DNA of 64,000 nt from Collinsella sp. TF08-11AT (GTDB lineage: Bacteria; Actinomycetota; Coriobacteriia; Coriobacteriales; Coriobacteriaceae). A program made the translations under genes and the position numbers. Under the pieces are notes generated by a model that was given only the letters and a program-made list of their open reading frames with translations, was not told the DNA's origin and searched no databases. Shown here in pieces: positions 16,669 through 24,523 of the stretch (positions within the stretch are counted from its first letter, which is position 1; each line of letters starts with the position of its first letter). The stretch spans positions 1 through 64,000 of the forward strand of contig NZ_QSRL01000003.1 in the NCBI RefSeq assembly GCF_003437035.1, written 5' to 3'.

Positions 16669-16798
16669 TTGGCGATGGAATTTTAGACTTTCGCTCAACT
16701 TATCGAACTCCTAGAGAGTCATGGCGTTCTAACTGATGCCGCTGCGCTAGATTGCCTGAGGCGCGAAATGAATATTTGCTCGTCGGAACACTGCTGAA
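16669..16798 (+). pseudogene. Decayed small gene
   Basis: TTG 16669 follows TAGGAG, but the fifth codon after it is TAG (16684-16686). Beyond the stop the same frame reads a protein-like segment, TFAQLIELLESHGV then DAAALDCLRREMNI, ending at 16798, and a shifted frame continues with VRFEFSIVEQLCLR. This suggests a short gene broken by a nonsense change and a frameshift. It may instead be chance. Confidence 0.3.
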
Positions 16799-16927
16799 TA
16801 TTGGGTCACCTGTGCGGTTCGAATTTTCAATTGTCGAGCAGCTTTGTCTCCGATGAAGTCTTGCAATTCTAGTAAAACCCAAACATATGTTCTATACTTA
16901 TGGAAGTAGCTTGTTTGGAGGCGCTAG

Positions 16928-18523
16928 ATGGAAGTCGGAAGAGATGACATTGTAGAAAGCGTTGTACGTTTGATAAATGGGGTGGGGCGTAGCCCATATT
17001 TATTCGTCGGCTCGGGCTTTTCCCGTAGATACATGGGTACCGACGATTGGGTTGGTTTGTTAAGGCACCTCTGTCCCCGTCTTTCCGATGATCCCTTTCG
17101 GCTTGACTCGTACCTGGCACGTTGTCCAGATGAGTCTGACAATAGCGCATTGCCCTCTGCCGCGACGATGCTTGATAAGGATATGCGCATAGCTGTTCTT
17201 GAGGACCCTCGCTTCGCTTCTTTTAGAAACGATCATGTAGAGGACATTCGTCAGCGTAAATCTATTTTAAAGATCATGGCGGCCGAGAGGTTATCCTCGT
17301 TCAAACCTGAATATATGACGCATGAGCTTGATATCTTGAGAGAGGTTGGCAGGCGGCGTATCTCTGGAGTTATAACAACCAACTATGACTGTCTCCTGGA
17401 GTCGCTATTTCCCGAGTTTAAAGTTTTTGTTGGCCAAGACGATCTCGTCTTTCACAGAACTTTTGAAATGGGTGAAATCTATAAGATCCACGGTTCTATG
17501 GATAATCCTGAATCTATGGTTCTTGAGGAGGCAGATTACGCAAAACTCGCCGAAACACAGGATTACTTGGCTGCCAAGTTGTTAACTATTTTTATGGAAT
17601 ACCCAATTATTTTTATCGGTTATTCCCTTAACGACCCCGATATCCAAGCTATCCTCATGTCGATTTCGCGCTGCCTCGGTTCTAACAATCTTGCGTTGCT
17701 TAGAAAGCGCTTTATCTTCCTTACTAGGGGAGAAAACGCAACCTCAACTCATTCGTTTACCTTTCCAGGTATTGGCGAGATAAGCATGACCGAGATTAGG
17801 ACGAACGATTTTGGTGCAGTGTATGAAGCAATTGGACAATCCAAATGCTCCTTCTCGCCCAGGATCATTCGTGAGCTTCGCAGGAGCATCTACGCCTTGG
17901 CTGATGAGGGCGATCCGAATGACTCTCTGGTAGTTGAAGCGAGTTTTAGCGACCTCGAGAGACTTCCGGAGGGACAGCATCTTGTGCTGGGTATCGGTGT
18001 TGCGAATGCTTCTTTAGGGCACGGGCATATGGTCAAAGCCGAACTTCTATATCGTGATGTTGTGTTTGATGACGAACATGTTGCTCCTAAGCTTGCCGTC
18101 GAGGAATACCTTCCTTCGCTGCTTGCTTCTAACTCGGGTGGTTTGCCCATGTATAAGTATTTAAGCGCGTATTCAGGGGAAGTTCTTAATCCAAGGATGC
18201 TAAAGGAAATAGATGAGAAGAAGGATTTAGATGCTTTTCTAAACAACAGCCTACGAAAGGCAAAAGGTAGCTATCATCATTCGGGAATTAGACACTCGGT
18301 TCAGTCTGTTATAGCTAACGAAGGCTTTGAGGAAGCATTTAAAAAGCTTGTGCTACTTGAAGAAGATGAGATCGATCTAAATAAGTTGCTTGAATATCTG
18401 AGGGCGCTCATCATGGACGATCGCAAGATAATCCACGGTAATAGCGAGCTGAAACGGCTTATTAGAATGTATGATTTCCTTAAGTACAAGAAGGCCTTCG
18501 ACATATCGGCTACTAGTGAGTAA
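16928..18523 (+). CDS. SIR2-family protein (probable NAD-consuming defence effector)
   Basis: 531 residues; GGAGG seven bases before ATG 16928. The first ~300 residues are a SIR2_2-type Rossmann fold: GSGFSRR (~27-33), TTNYD (~151), YKIHGSMD (~190, catalytic-type His), IFIGYSLNDPDI (~232-243). The last ~230 residues are helical and unrecognised, possibly the phage-sensing part. Proteins with this layout (for example in Thoeris-, DSR- and prokaryotic-Argonaute-linked systems) deplete NAD+ after infection; that activity is inferred here. The gene stands next to the membrane protein and within an RT-containing island. Confidence 0.85.
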   Translation: MEVGRDDIVESVVRLINGVGRSPYLFVGSGFSRRYMGTDDWVGLLRHLCPRLSDDPFRLDSYLARCPDESDNSALPSAATMLDKDMRIAVLEDPRFASFRNDHVEDIRQRKSILKIMAAERLSSFKPEYMTHELDILREVGRRRISGVITTNYDCLLESLFPEFKVFVGQDDLVFHRTFEMGEIYKIHGSMDNPESMVLEEADYAKLAETQDYLAAKLLTIFMEYPIIFIGYSLNDPDIQAILMSISRCLGSNNLALLRKRFIFLTRGENATSTHSFTFPGIGEISMTEIRTNDFGAVYEAIGQSKCSFSPRIIRELRRSIYALADEGDPNDSLVVEASFSDLERLPEGQHLVLGIGVANASLGHGHMVKAELLYRDVVFDDEHVAPKLAVEEYLPSLLASNSGGLPMYKYLSAYSGEVLNPRMLKEIDEKKDLDAFLNNSLRKAKGSYHHSGIRHSVQSVIANEGFEEAFKKLVLLEEDEIDLNKLLEYLRALIMDDRKIIHGNSELKRLIRMYDFLKYKKAFDISATSE

Positions 18524-18529
18524 TCCCAC

Positions 18530-18736
18530 CTAGCGTCTATGAAGAAGGCCATCTTTGTAAACTATGGCATCTGAGCGTATAGTGCGAACACCACGTGCAA
18601 ATGCATACTTAATATAACGCTTTCTGCTTGAAATCACAATGGTGTCTGTTTCGACCCGCCAATCAAGGGAAGATAGTGTAGAGTATCTTCCTGCAATACA
18701 AAAGCTCTTTGGGAGCTTTAAGGGTGACGCTTTCAA
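18530..18736 (-). pseudogene. Possible decayed gene fragment
   Basis: A minus-strand frame without a ribosome site encodes protein-like sequence (SFCIAGRYSTLSSLDWRVE, then SSRKRYIKYAFARGVRTI). An overlapping frame upstream (18663-18854) contains MKKGQHSQFESVTLKAPK, so a single frameshift near 18690 would join them into one small protein of ~75 residues. No family recognised. Confidence 0.3.
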
Positions 18737-18912
18737 ATTGAGAGTGTTGCCCTTTTTTCATGTATGCAATGTGTGACGTACTAGCCAAGCACCATCCCGG
18801 CAATGGAATGATCGAGCATGGGCGGCTTCTACTGGTTGACGTGATCGTGGTCAAACAAGTGATATCGATTAGAATTAAATCAATTGCGCTGGAAGCCTTC
18901 GGGCGACACCTG

Positions 18913-18943
18913 AAGAGGGTTGATGCGTCGGTCCTCTTTTTTT
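18913..18943 (+). terminator. Intrinsic terminator-like hairpin
   Basis: AAGAGG pairs with CCTCTT across a 14-base loop, followed by a run of T. Lies about 390 bases after the SIR2 gene and could end its transcript. Confidence 0.5.
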
Positions 18944-19041
18944 GTTTGGATGTAAGATTCGGCCAGGCAAAACAAGGATCTCATTTGGGGAGAACAAATA
19001 TCCGGCGGTTTTCCGCTTCGGGACGCGCGGTTTAAGGGTGC

Positions 19042-19258
19042 TTTTCGGAAGTGCGGGGAAAAATCGGAAACCTCCGAGCATAAATCGAATTTCGGCAACA
19101 AAACCGCAGGTCGCGGAAGGCTAAAACAGGGGTCTGGTCTGTCGATCTCGGTTTTTCACCGCACTTCCGGAAACGCCCGACGGAAGCATGCGGCAAATTT
19201 TGGAACCCTCGAGCACATCGTCCTTTTCATGAAAAGAACCCGCAGGTAGAAGCGTTGC
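19042..19258. repeat. Intergenic repeat: inverted 25-base arms plus a diverged tandem copy
   Basis: Arms 19042-19066 and 19149-19173 are inverted copies (22 of 25 match; core GGAAGTGCGG). The unit from 19046 (CGGAAGTGCGG ... CCGCAGGTCGCGG) recurs loosely from 19181 (CGGAAGCATGCGG ... CCGCAGGTAGAAG), and CACACTTCCGGA appears again near 19294. No ORF of substance. It resembles a non-coding dispersed repeat. The whole gap 18737-19386 has no supported gene. Confidence 0.55.
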
Positions 19259-19386
19259 CACTATCCAGTGTGGTTGACGTATCTAGAATATGCCGCACAC
19301 TTCCGGATTTTGCATAAGCTCGACTGGTTTGTTTATCGATTGGGGCAGAGGAATCTTGTCTGGACCTCGTTATATGTATTTAAATG

Positions 19387-19416
19387 GATGAACTTAACCT
19401 ATAAGTTAAGTTCATC
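19387..19416. promoter_or_regulatory. Palindromic operator before the HTH operon
   Basis: GATGAACTTAAC, spacer CTATAA, GTTAAGTTCATC: a perfect 12+12 bp inverted repeat ending 20 bases before the TTG start at 19436. A weak promoter (TTGTCT 19356, TTTAAA 19379, spacer 17) ends just before it, so a dimer of the HTH protein encoded downstream could block transcription. Confidence 0.65.
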
Positions 19417-19435
19417 TAGAAATGGGAGGTGCCCT

Positions 19436-19609
19436 TTGGCAGAAGGATATGATCTTGTCGAATATAGAGACCTCAAGGGTCGACCGTTTTGGGAATTGAC
19501 GGCTTCTCCCGACAACTCTCAATTCCAGAAAATGTTGTCAGACCCTAAGCGGAAATTAACCGCTCGAACAATGATCGGCCAGAATAGCACGTCAACTTCT
19601 GGAATCTGA
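19436..19609 (+). CDS. Short toxin-like protein, possibly truncated HigB/RelE family
   Basis: 57 residues from TTG 19436, with GGGAGG six bases before it. The start, YDLVEYRDLKGRPFWE, resembles the N-terminus of HigB-type toxins (VEYRDxKGRSPFxE), but such toxins are ~110 residues and the rest here (KMLSDPKRKLTARTM...) does not follow the family. It is probably a truncated or frameshifted remnant. It precedes an HTH antitoxin-like gene by 40 bases, the usual order of higBA pairs. Confidence 0.45.
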   Translation: MAEGYDLVEYRDLKGRPFWELTASPDNSQFQKMLSDPKRKLTARTMIGQNSTSTSGI

Positions 19610-19649
19610 GCCTTGACTTTTATACTTGGCTTTCGAAACGGAGAACACA

Positions 19650-20036
19650 ATGAATAAAGTAGATTTATCTGATTTTTACGCCGATACAGAAACCAGCGAA
19701 ACACGCGCTTATGAACACGCGCTAGATATCGAGTTTATTGTTCATCGCGAGATGAAGCGTCTGGGTTTAAGCAAAAGCGATTTGGCAAAGCGTATGGGCG
19801 TGAGCCTTCAGTCGCTTTCGAAGCTGTTGAATTCTCAGCCCAATATGACGCTGAAGACGATCGCTAGGTTCGAGCTTGCTTTGGGTATCAAAATCGTTCC
19901 GCAGGTTATCGCCAGCCATTCCAAAGAGTTGCCGTTTCTTTCATCTGATGATTCTGTGCGAGAGCAATGTGCATTGCCTGCCATTCTCCCTGCAGAGCTG
20001 TCAGCAGATTGCGATGTGCCTTTTCAGGGTGAATAG
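19650..20036 (+). CDS. XRE-family HTH regulator (antitoxin-like)
   Basis: 128 residues from ATG 19650 (GGAG nine bases upstream). A Cro/C1-type helix-turn-helix lies near residues 39-85: GLSKSDLAKRMGVSLQSLSKLLNSQPNMTL in two parts, followed by LALGIKI. The ~45-residue C-terminal tail is low in complexity. HigA-like antitoxins autoregulate by binding palindromes in their promoter, and the 12+12 bp palindrome at 19387-19416 is the obvious target. Confidence 0.8.
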   Translation: MNKVDLSDFYADTETSETRAYEHALDIEFIVHREMKRLGLSKSDLAKRMGVSLQSLSKLLNSQPNMTLKTIARFELALGIKIVPQVIASHSKELPFLSSDDSVREQCALPAILPAELSADCDVPFQGE

Positions 20037-20191
20037 CATTTCCTCGATGAATCTAAGTCGAATGAGTTGCCACTCTCACATCCTCTAAAAAGTTCTTAAA
20101 ACAGCCTTAAAGGCGCCTTGGCTCGCTTTTGCAGCGTACAATACGCATGTTTGACTATGGCAAAAGTAGTTTTTTGGGGAGGGGGAACGCC

Positions 20192-20928
20192 GTGGAAGTG
20201 CTGGCTGTTGGCAACACCGCATATGTTGACGATGGCTTTTGCTCCAAGGCGTTCCCCGGCGACCATGTGTAGGTCGTAGCCGCGCAGGACGCGCGCCGCG
20301 ATGAGTCGTCGTACCATGCTTCGTGGAAAGAGCTCCTCCAGCACCTGGACCAGGCCTACGAGTTTGAGCGCGTGGTCTACCTTTCTACCTACCTCACCCC
20401 GCATACCGTGACTTTTGGCGACATTGGGCTGCTGCGCTCGGTGTTTCGTGCCTGTATGGGACGCAATGTGCAGCTGCTGTTTATTGCGGGGCCCGCGGGT
20501 GCAGAGGGCACCACTGGCGGATGTGACGACGACGCCACGGCCGCCAGTGGCGCCCAGACGGGCAAGGGCATTATCGCCCGCGCTGCCAACGACCTGTGCC
20601 GTTACTATGCATCGCGCGACGGCATCCAAGCCAAAGTCCTGCGCGTGCCGTATCTGTATACCGCATCGCCGGCATTAACCGACCCATTTTTGGTGCCGCT
20701 ATTCGACGCATGCTCGGGCGGGTCGGTCGCGCTTCAGGGTGCGGCAGATGCGCCGTTTCCCCTGCTGTGTGCCGAGGAACTCGCGGTGTTGGTGCATCGT
20801 ATCTTTGACTGCTGGGATGCCAACTTTGAGATGCTCGACGTTGCAGACGCTTTTGGCCACCCGAGGCCTATGGCGTGATCGTTGACGCTCCGGGTGCGAG
20901 CGTGACCTATCACACGCTCAGCATCTAG
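20192..20928 (+). pseudogene. Broken NAD-dependent epimerase/dehydratase-like gene
   Basis: Starts at GTG 20192 after GGGGAGGGGG and reads MEVLAVGNTAYVDD..., hits TAG at 20270-20272, then continues in the same frame (VVYLSTYLTPHTVTFGD ... KVLRVPYLYTASPALTDPF) to 20878. A shift near 20860 would restore a longer tail ending VTYHTLSI at 20928. The RVPYLYG-like and VVYLST-like segments are those of extended SDR sugar epimerases, without a full glycine motif. One nonsense and one frameshift point to a pseudogene. Confidence 0.6.
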
Positions 20929-20966
20929 GCGTTTCGTCGCCCAACGGCGCTATACTGCAGCCGTTG

Positions 20967-21002
20967 CCCACGATGCGGGGAACACCCGCATCGTGGGTTT
21001 TT
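20967..21002 (+). terminator. Strong intrinsic terminator
   Basis: CCCACGATGCGGG, loop GAACA, CCCGCATCGTGGG, then TTTTT: a perfect 13-bp stem. It ends the pseudogene region; alternatively, since CAACGGC/GCCGTTG (20942/20960) and TATACT (20951) lie just before it and the next start codon 20 bases after, it could attenuate the following gene. Confidence 0.85.
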
Positions 21003-21024
21003 GCTTATGAAGGGACGGTGCCGC

Positions 21025-22017
21025 GTGGACGTACAGCAGCTAGAAGAGGCTTGGGCTTTGAGGGCCAGCGCGCGTGAGGCGCGATTGGTTGCGGCCTCGC
21101 ATGTGCCGGCGGCGCTGTCTCTGTTGGGGATTGTACGTTCCGGCGATCGCCTGGTTGCGTTTGCCGATGACTTTGCCGATGCGTTTGCGCGCGGCTTTGA
21201 GTGCTGCGACGTGGCTATGGTGGAGGAGCCGTCGGTTGCGGCGTTTACTGCTGCGTCCGAGGGCTTTGATGCTTCGTTTGAGGTCGAGGGGCCGCACCTG
21301 TGGTGGTTCGTCAACTCTATTGGCGGGTTTGGATTGCGCGTGCCCGATCTGCGCGCGTTAGGACGTGCCGCGCGTGAGGCTCATGCGCTGCTCGTGGTGG
21401 ATAACACCGTGGCTGGTGTCTTTGGGTGCGATCCGTTGCGCTTGGGTGCCGTGCTGTCGCTCGAGGCACTTGACCGCGTGTGCGCCGGTGAGGCTCCGCA
21501 CAAGTTGGTTGCCATATCGGTCGCGCGCTCGCAGCTCAAGCGCCATCGTGTGGATGCTGCTGCCGAGTGCGCGCATGCTCTGCTTGAGGGCTGTGGCTTG
21601 GTCAAACTTGATTTGCCTGCTGATGAGGCCGGTGTGCTGGAGCGCGGGCTGGACTCGCTCGATGCCCGCATGCAGGCACATTTCGACCGCGCACGTGCGC
21701 TGGCCGAGTACTTGGCTGCCAATGAGATGGTGCACGCCGTGCGCTATCCTGGACTGAGCTCGCATCCCGACCATGCGGTTGCAACTGGAATCCTCGAGCA
21801 CGGCTTTGGTCCGGCAGTTGAGTTTGACCTTATCGAGCGCAGTGCGGGCGATTTGTTCGATGCTTTGCCGGGGGAGTTTCGCACATCGCCCGCCGGCGGC
21901 GCAACGACGCGACTCTCTGCTCCGCGCGGCAAGCAGGGGAGCACCATTCGCCTCTTCGCCGGCACCGACAACCCTCTGCAGGTGGCTGCCACCCTAGACA
22001 ACGCCCTCCGCAAGTAG
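21025..22017 (+). CDS. Cys/Met-metabolism PLP-fold protein, apparently lacking the catalytic lysine
   Basis: About 330 residues from GTG 21025 (ATG 21007 adds six). Fold signatures of cystathionine gamma-synthase/lyase relatives are present: HALLVVDNTVAG (the DNT that contacts the PLP ring), and a C-terminal SxRLSxG-like TTRLSAPRG and GSTIRLFAGTDN. The usual SATKY lysine loop after the DNT block is missing: LGAVLSLEALDRV stands where LGADIVVHSATKY would be. It is shorter than the ~390-residue family norm. It may be a pseudoenzyme or have changed function. No neighbours from sulphur metabolism are seen. Confidence 0.6.
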   Translation: MDVQQLEEAWALRASAREARLVAASHVPAALSLLGIVRSGDRLVAFADDFADAFARGFECCDVAMVEEPSVAAFTAASEGFDASFEVEGPHLWWFVNSIGGFGLRVPDLRALGRAAREAHALLVVDNTVAGVFGCDPLRLGAVLSLEALDRVCAGEAPHKLVAISVARSQLKRHRVDAAAECAHALLEGCGLVKLDLPADEAGVLERGLDSLDARMQAHFDRARALAEYLAANEMVHAVRYPGLSSHPDHAVATGILEHGFGPAVEFDLIERSAGDLFDALPGEFRTSPAGGATTRLSAPRGKQGSTIRLFAGTDNPLQVAATLDNALRK

Positions 22018-22030
22018 CTAATCGGGGTCT

Positions 22031-22194
22031 GTGCCACGAAAACGGCCTATTTACTACGTTTAAGCCGTAGGGGTCGACCATACCCGCTTATTTTGAAAAT
22101 CGCCAAGCTGTCTACCAGCGGTTTTATTTTCATAATGCCCGGTATGGTCTAGGGTATTCAACTAAACGTAGTATATGGGCCCATTTTGTGGCGC
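22031..22194. repeat. 164-bp imperfect palindrome (MITE-like)
   Basis: Arms 22031-22084 and 22141-22194 are 54 bases each and inverted; conserved blocks are GCCAC, TACTACGTTTA and GACCATACC. The 56-base middle is itself partly palindromic (GAAAAT ... ATTTTC). No ORF. This fits a non-autonomous mobile or REP-like element between the PLP-fold gene and the ModE-type regulator. Confidence 0.65.
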
Positions 22195-22242
22195 GAGCCT
22201 CAATCCGAGGGCGCGCTGGACAACAATTCAGTCCCAAAAGGA

Positions 22243-22590
22243 CTATCCTGCGTTGATGCTGGCGATGAGGTCGTTGGCTTTGGTGGCGATGACGTTGTTG
22301 ATGTCGGCCTGCAGCTCCTCGTACGCCGCTATGGCTCGCTCGCCGGCGGGGGTGAGCGATGATCCGCGGGCGCCGTCGCGCTCGATGAGCTTGCAGCCCA
22401 GCTGTCCTTCCGCCTCGTTTACAATGCGCCAGGCTTTGGAATACGCCATGCCCATGCTCTTGGCGGCGCGGTTGAGCGAGTGCTCGCGGGCGATGCCCTG
22501 CAGCAGCAAGACACAGCCGTGGCCGAACACGCCCGGCAGGTCTTTGTCGCACGCTTGAATGACCAACTTTGCCGTCGTCTTGTACTCCAT
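22243..22590 (-). CDS. ModE N-terminal-type winged-helix regulator
   Basis: 115 residues on the minus strand. The winged helix spans residues ~25-90: LLLQGIAREHSLNRAAKSMGM, YSKAWRIVNEAE, and LIERDGARGSSLTPAGE, the arrangement of LysR/ModE DNA-binding domains. The molybdate-binding (MOP) domain of full ModE is absent, so it is a single-domain relative; such proteins often regulate molybdate or other oxyanion genes, none of which lie here. Divergent from guaB. Confidence 0.8.
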   Translation of the reverse strand: MEYKTTAKLVIQACDKDLPGVFGHGCVLLLQGIAREHSLNRAAKSMGMAYSKAWRIVNEAEGQLGCKLIERDGARGSSLTPAGERAIAAYEELQADINNVIATKANDLIASINAG

Positions 22591-22675
22591 GTGCTCCGCG
22601 TCTCCCCGCTAAAGTGTTTGCTGGGCAAACGCAAAGCCTGCGTCAAACCCTCGTGTGCTCTTCTTAAATCATGCA

Positions 22676-22704
22676 TTGTAGCAGTCAAAGTGCGTTAAGA
22701 TACT
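22676..22704 (+). promoter_or_regulatory. Candidate guaB promoter
   Basis: TTGTAG (22676), 17-base spacer, GATACT (22699). About 80 bases before the guaB start. Confidence 0.4.
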
Positions 22705-22783
22705 TCCCCAGTATTGGGCGCCCAAGGTTGGGCTGGGTCCTACGAGGCCTGCAGCCGGCCGGTCGCATGGAAAAAGGAGAAAC

Positions 22784-24295
22784 ATGGCTACGTTCTTTCC
22801 CGGTGAGTCCCACACGTTTTCGGAGTATCTGCTGGTCCCTGGTTACTCGTCCTCGCAGTGCATCCCCAACAACGTCTCTCTTAAGACGCCGCTAACCCGC
22901 TTCAAGCGCGGTGAGAAGCCGGCAATCACCCTGAACATCCCCATGGTTTCCGCCATCATGCAGTCCGTCTCGGGCGTCGACATGGGTGTCGCGCTCGCTA
23001 CCGAGGGTGGCCTGTCCTTCATTTACGGTTCCCAGAGCGCCGAGTCCGAGGCCGCCATGGTCAAGGCCGTCAAGGATCACAAGGCTGGTTTCGTTCAGTC
23101 CGATTCTACGCTGACCCCCGATATGACCATGGAGCAGGTCATCGAGCTCAAGGAGAAGACCGGTCACTCCACCATGCCGGTCACCGACGACGGCACTCCC
23201 AAGGGCAAGCTCCTGGGCATCGTCACCAGCCGCGATTATCGCCCCAGCCGCGATGACCATCAGAAGAAGGTCTCCGAGTTCATGACCCCGCGTGAGCAGC
23301 TCATCGTGGGCGACAAGAACATCAGCCTCAAGGTTGCCAACGACGTCATCTGGGACAATAAGCTCAACGCCCTGCCCATCGTCGACGACTACGATCACCT
23401 GATGGGCATCGTCTTCCGCAAGGACTACGACAGCCACAAGACCAACCCCAACGAGCTGCTCGACGGCGATAAGCGCTACATGGTCGGCGCCGGTATCAAC
23501 ACCCGCGACTATGCCGAGCGCGTGCCTCTGCTCATCGAGGCCGGTGCCGACGTTCTGTGCATCGACTCCTCCGAGGGCTTCAGCGAGTGGCAGAAGCGCA
23601 CCATCGAGTGGATCCGCGCCAACTACGGCGAGGACGTCAAGGTCGGTGCCGGTAACGTCGTCGACGCCGAGGGCTTCCGATTCCTGGCCGACTGCGGTGC
23701 CGACTTCATCAAGGTCGGTATCGGCGGCGGTTCCATCTGCATTACCCGCGAGACCAAGGGCATCGGCCGTGGCCAGGCCACCGCGCTGATTGACGTCTGC
23801 CGCGCTCGCGACGAGTACTACGAGGAGACCGGCATCTACGTGCCCGTGTGCTCCGACGGCGGCATCGTCTACGACTACCACATGACGCTCGCCCTTGCCA
23901 TGGGTGCCGACTTTATGATGCTGGGCCGCTACTTTGCTCGCTTCGACGAGAGCCCGACCGAGCGCGTCAACGTCAACGGCCAGTACATGAAGGAGTACTG
24001 GGGCGAGGGTTCCGCGCGTGCCCGCAACTGGCAGCGCTACGACCTGGGTGGCGCCGCGAAGCTCAGCTTCGTCGAGGGCGTCGACTCCTACGTTCCCTAC
24101 GCCGGCTCCCTCAAGGACGGCGTGGGCGGCACGCTCTACAAGGTCAAGTCCACGATGTGCAACTGCGGTGCCCTCTCGATCCCCGAGCTCCAGGAAAAGG
24201 CACGCCTGACCCTGGTCAGCTCCACCTCCATCGTCGAAGGCGGCGCCCACGACGTAGTCGTCAAGGACTCCCAGCAAAGCGTCAGCTACCGCTAA
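22784..24295 (+). CDS. guaB: IMP dehydrogenase
   Basis: 503 residues after AAAAAGGAG. Oxidises IMP to XMP with NAD+, the committed step of GMP synthesis. A TIM barrel is interrupted by two CBS domains (~residues 95-225; [28 protein letters not shown]). Catalytic Cys319 lies in the loop [20 protein letters not shown] and [10 protein letters not shown] are the phosphate-binding parts. The N-terminus ([17 protein letters not shown]) and [10 protein letters not shown] in place of GxGSICTTR place it with the divergent clostridial/actinobacterial type. Single-gene unit, closed by a palindromic repeat. Confidence 0.93.
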   Translation: MATFFPGESHTFSEYLLVPGYSSSQCIPNNVSLKTPLTRFKRGEKPAITLNIPMVSAIMQSVSGVDMGVALATEGGLSFIYGSQSAESEAAMVKAVKDHKAGFVQSDSTLTPDMTMEQVIELKEKTGHSTMPVTDDGTPKGKLLGIVTSRDYRPSRDDHQKKVSEFMTPREQLIVGDKNISLKVANDVIWDNKLNALPIVDDYDHLMGIVFRKDYDSHKTNPNELLDGDKRYMVGAGINTRDYAERVPLLIEAGADVLCIDSSEGFSEWQKRTIEWIRANYGEDVKVGAGNVVDAEGFRFLADCGADFIKVGIGGGSICITRETKGIGRGQATALIDVCRARDEYYEETGIYVPVCSDGGIVYDYHMTLALAMGADFMMLGRYFARFDESPTERVNVNGQYMKEYWGEGSARARNWQRYDLGGAAKLSFVEGVDSYVPYAGSLKDGVGGTLYKVKSTMCNCGALSIPELQEKARLTLVSSTSIVEGGAHDVVVKDSQQSVSYR

Positions 24296-24300
24296 GCGGC

Positions 24301-24394
24301 TTTCCCAGGCACCGCACCTTGCCGTTCAAACCGTCGCTTGCGTACCTAAGTACGCGGCGCTCCTCTTTCACGGCAATCTGCGGCACCTGGAAAA
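24301..24394. repeat. Palindromic intergenic repeat after guaB
   Basis: Outer arms TTTCCCAGGCACCGCA (24301) and TGCGGCACCTGGAAAA (24379) and a central GCGTAC-CTAA-GTACGC (24340-24355). Inner blocks CCTTGCCGTTCAAA and TTTCACGGCAATC pair partly. Shares CGGCAATCTGC and GCACCTTGC with the palindrome after rpoD. May double as the guaB terminator. Confidence 0.6.
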
Positions 24395-24454
24395 CCCGTT
24401 CGTGCTAGAACGAGTTTCAGACAAAGGTTGATTCCCAACCACGTTATTTAGATA

Positions 24455-24489
24455 AAGCGAGATGCCTGCAAGTCGCAGGCATCTCGCTT
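24455..24489. terminator. Perfect 15-bp hairpin
   Basis: AAGCGAGATGCCTGC, loop AAGTC, GCAGGCATCTCGCTT. No T-run on the plus strand; TTTATC follows on the minus strand. Probably a transcription end or barrier between guaB and leuS. Confidence 0.5.
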
Positions 24490-24523
24490 GTCGTATTTGC
24501 TATCATCAGTCAAGTTAACCTTA

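Noticed and set aside
20270..20272. TAG as a recoded (pyrrolysine) codon in the epimerase-like gene
   Set aside because: A second lesion near 20860 and no sign of recoding genes make a pseudogene simpler.
22892..24277. 461-codon open frame opposite guaB
   Set aside because: Same effect: shadow of a high-GC gene, low-complexity composition.
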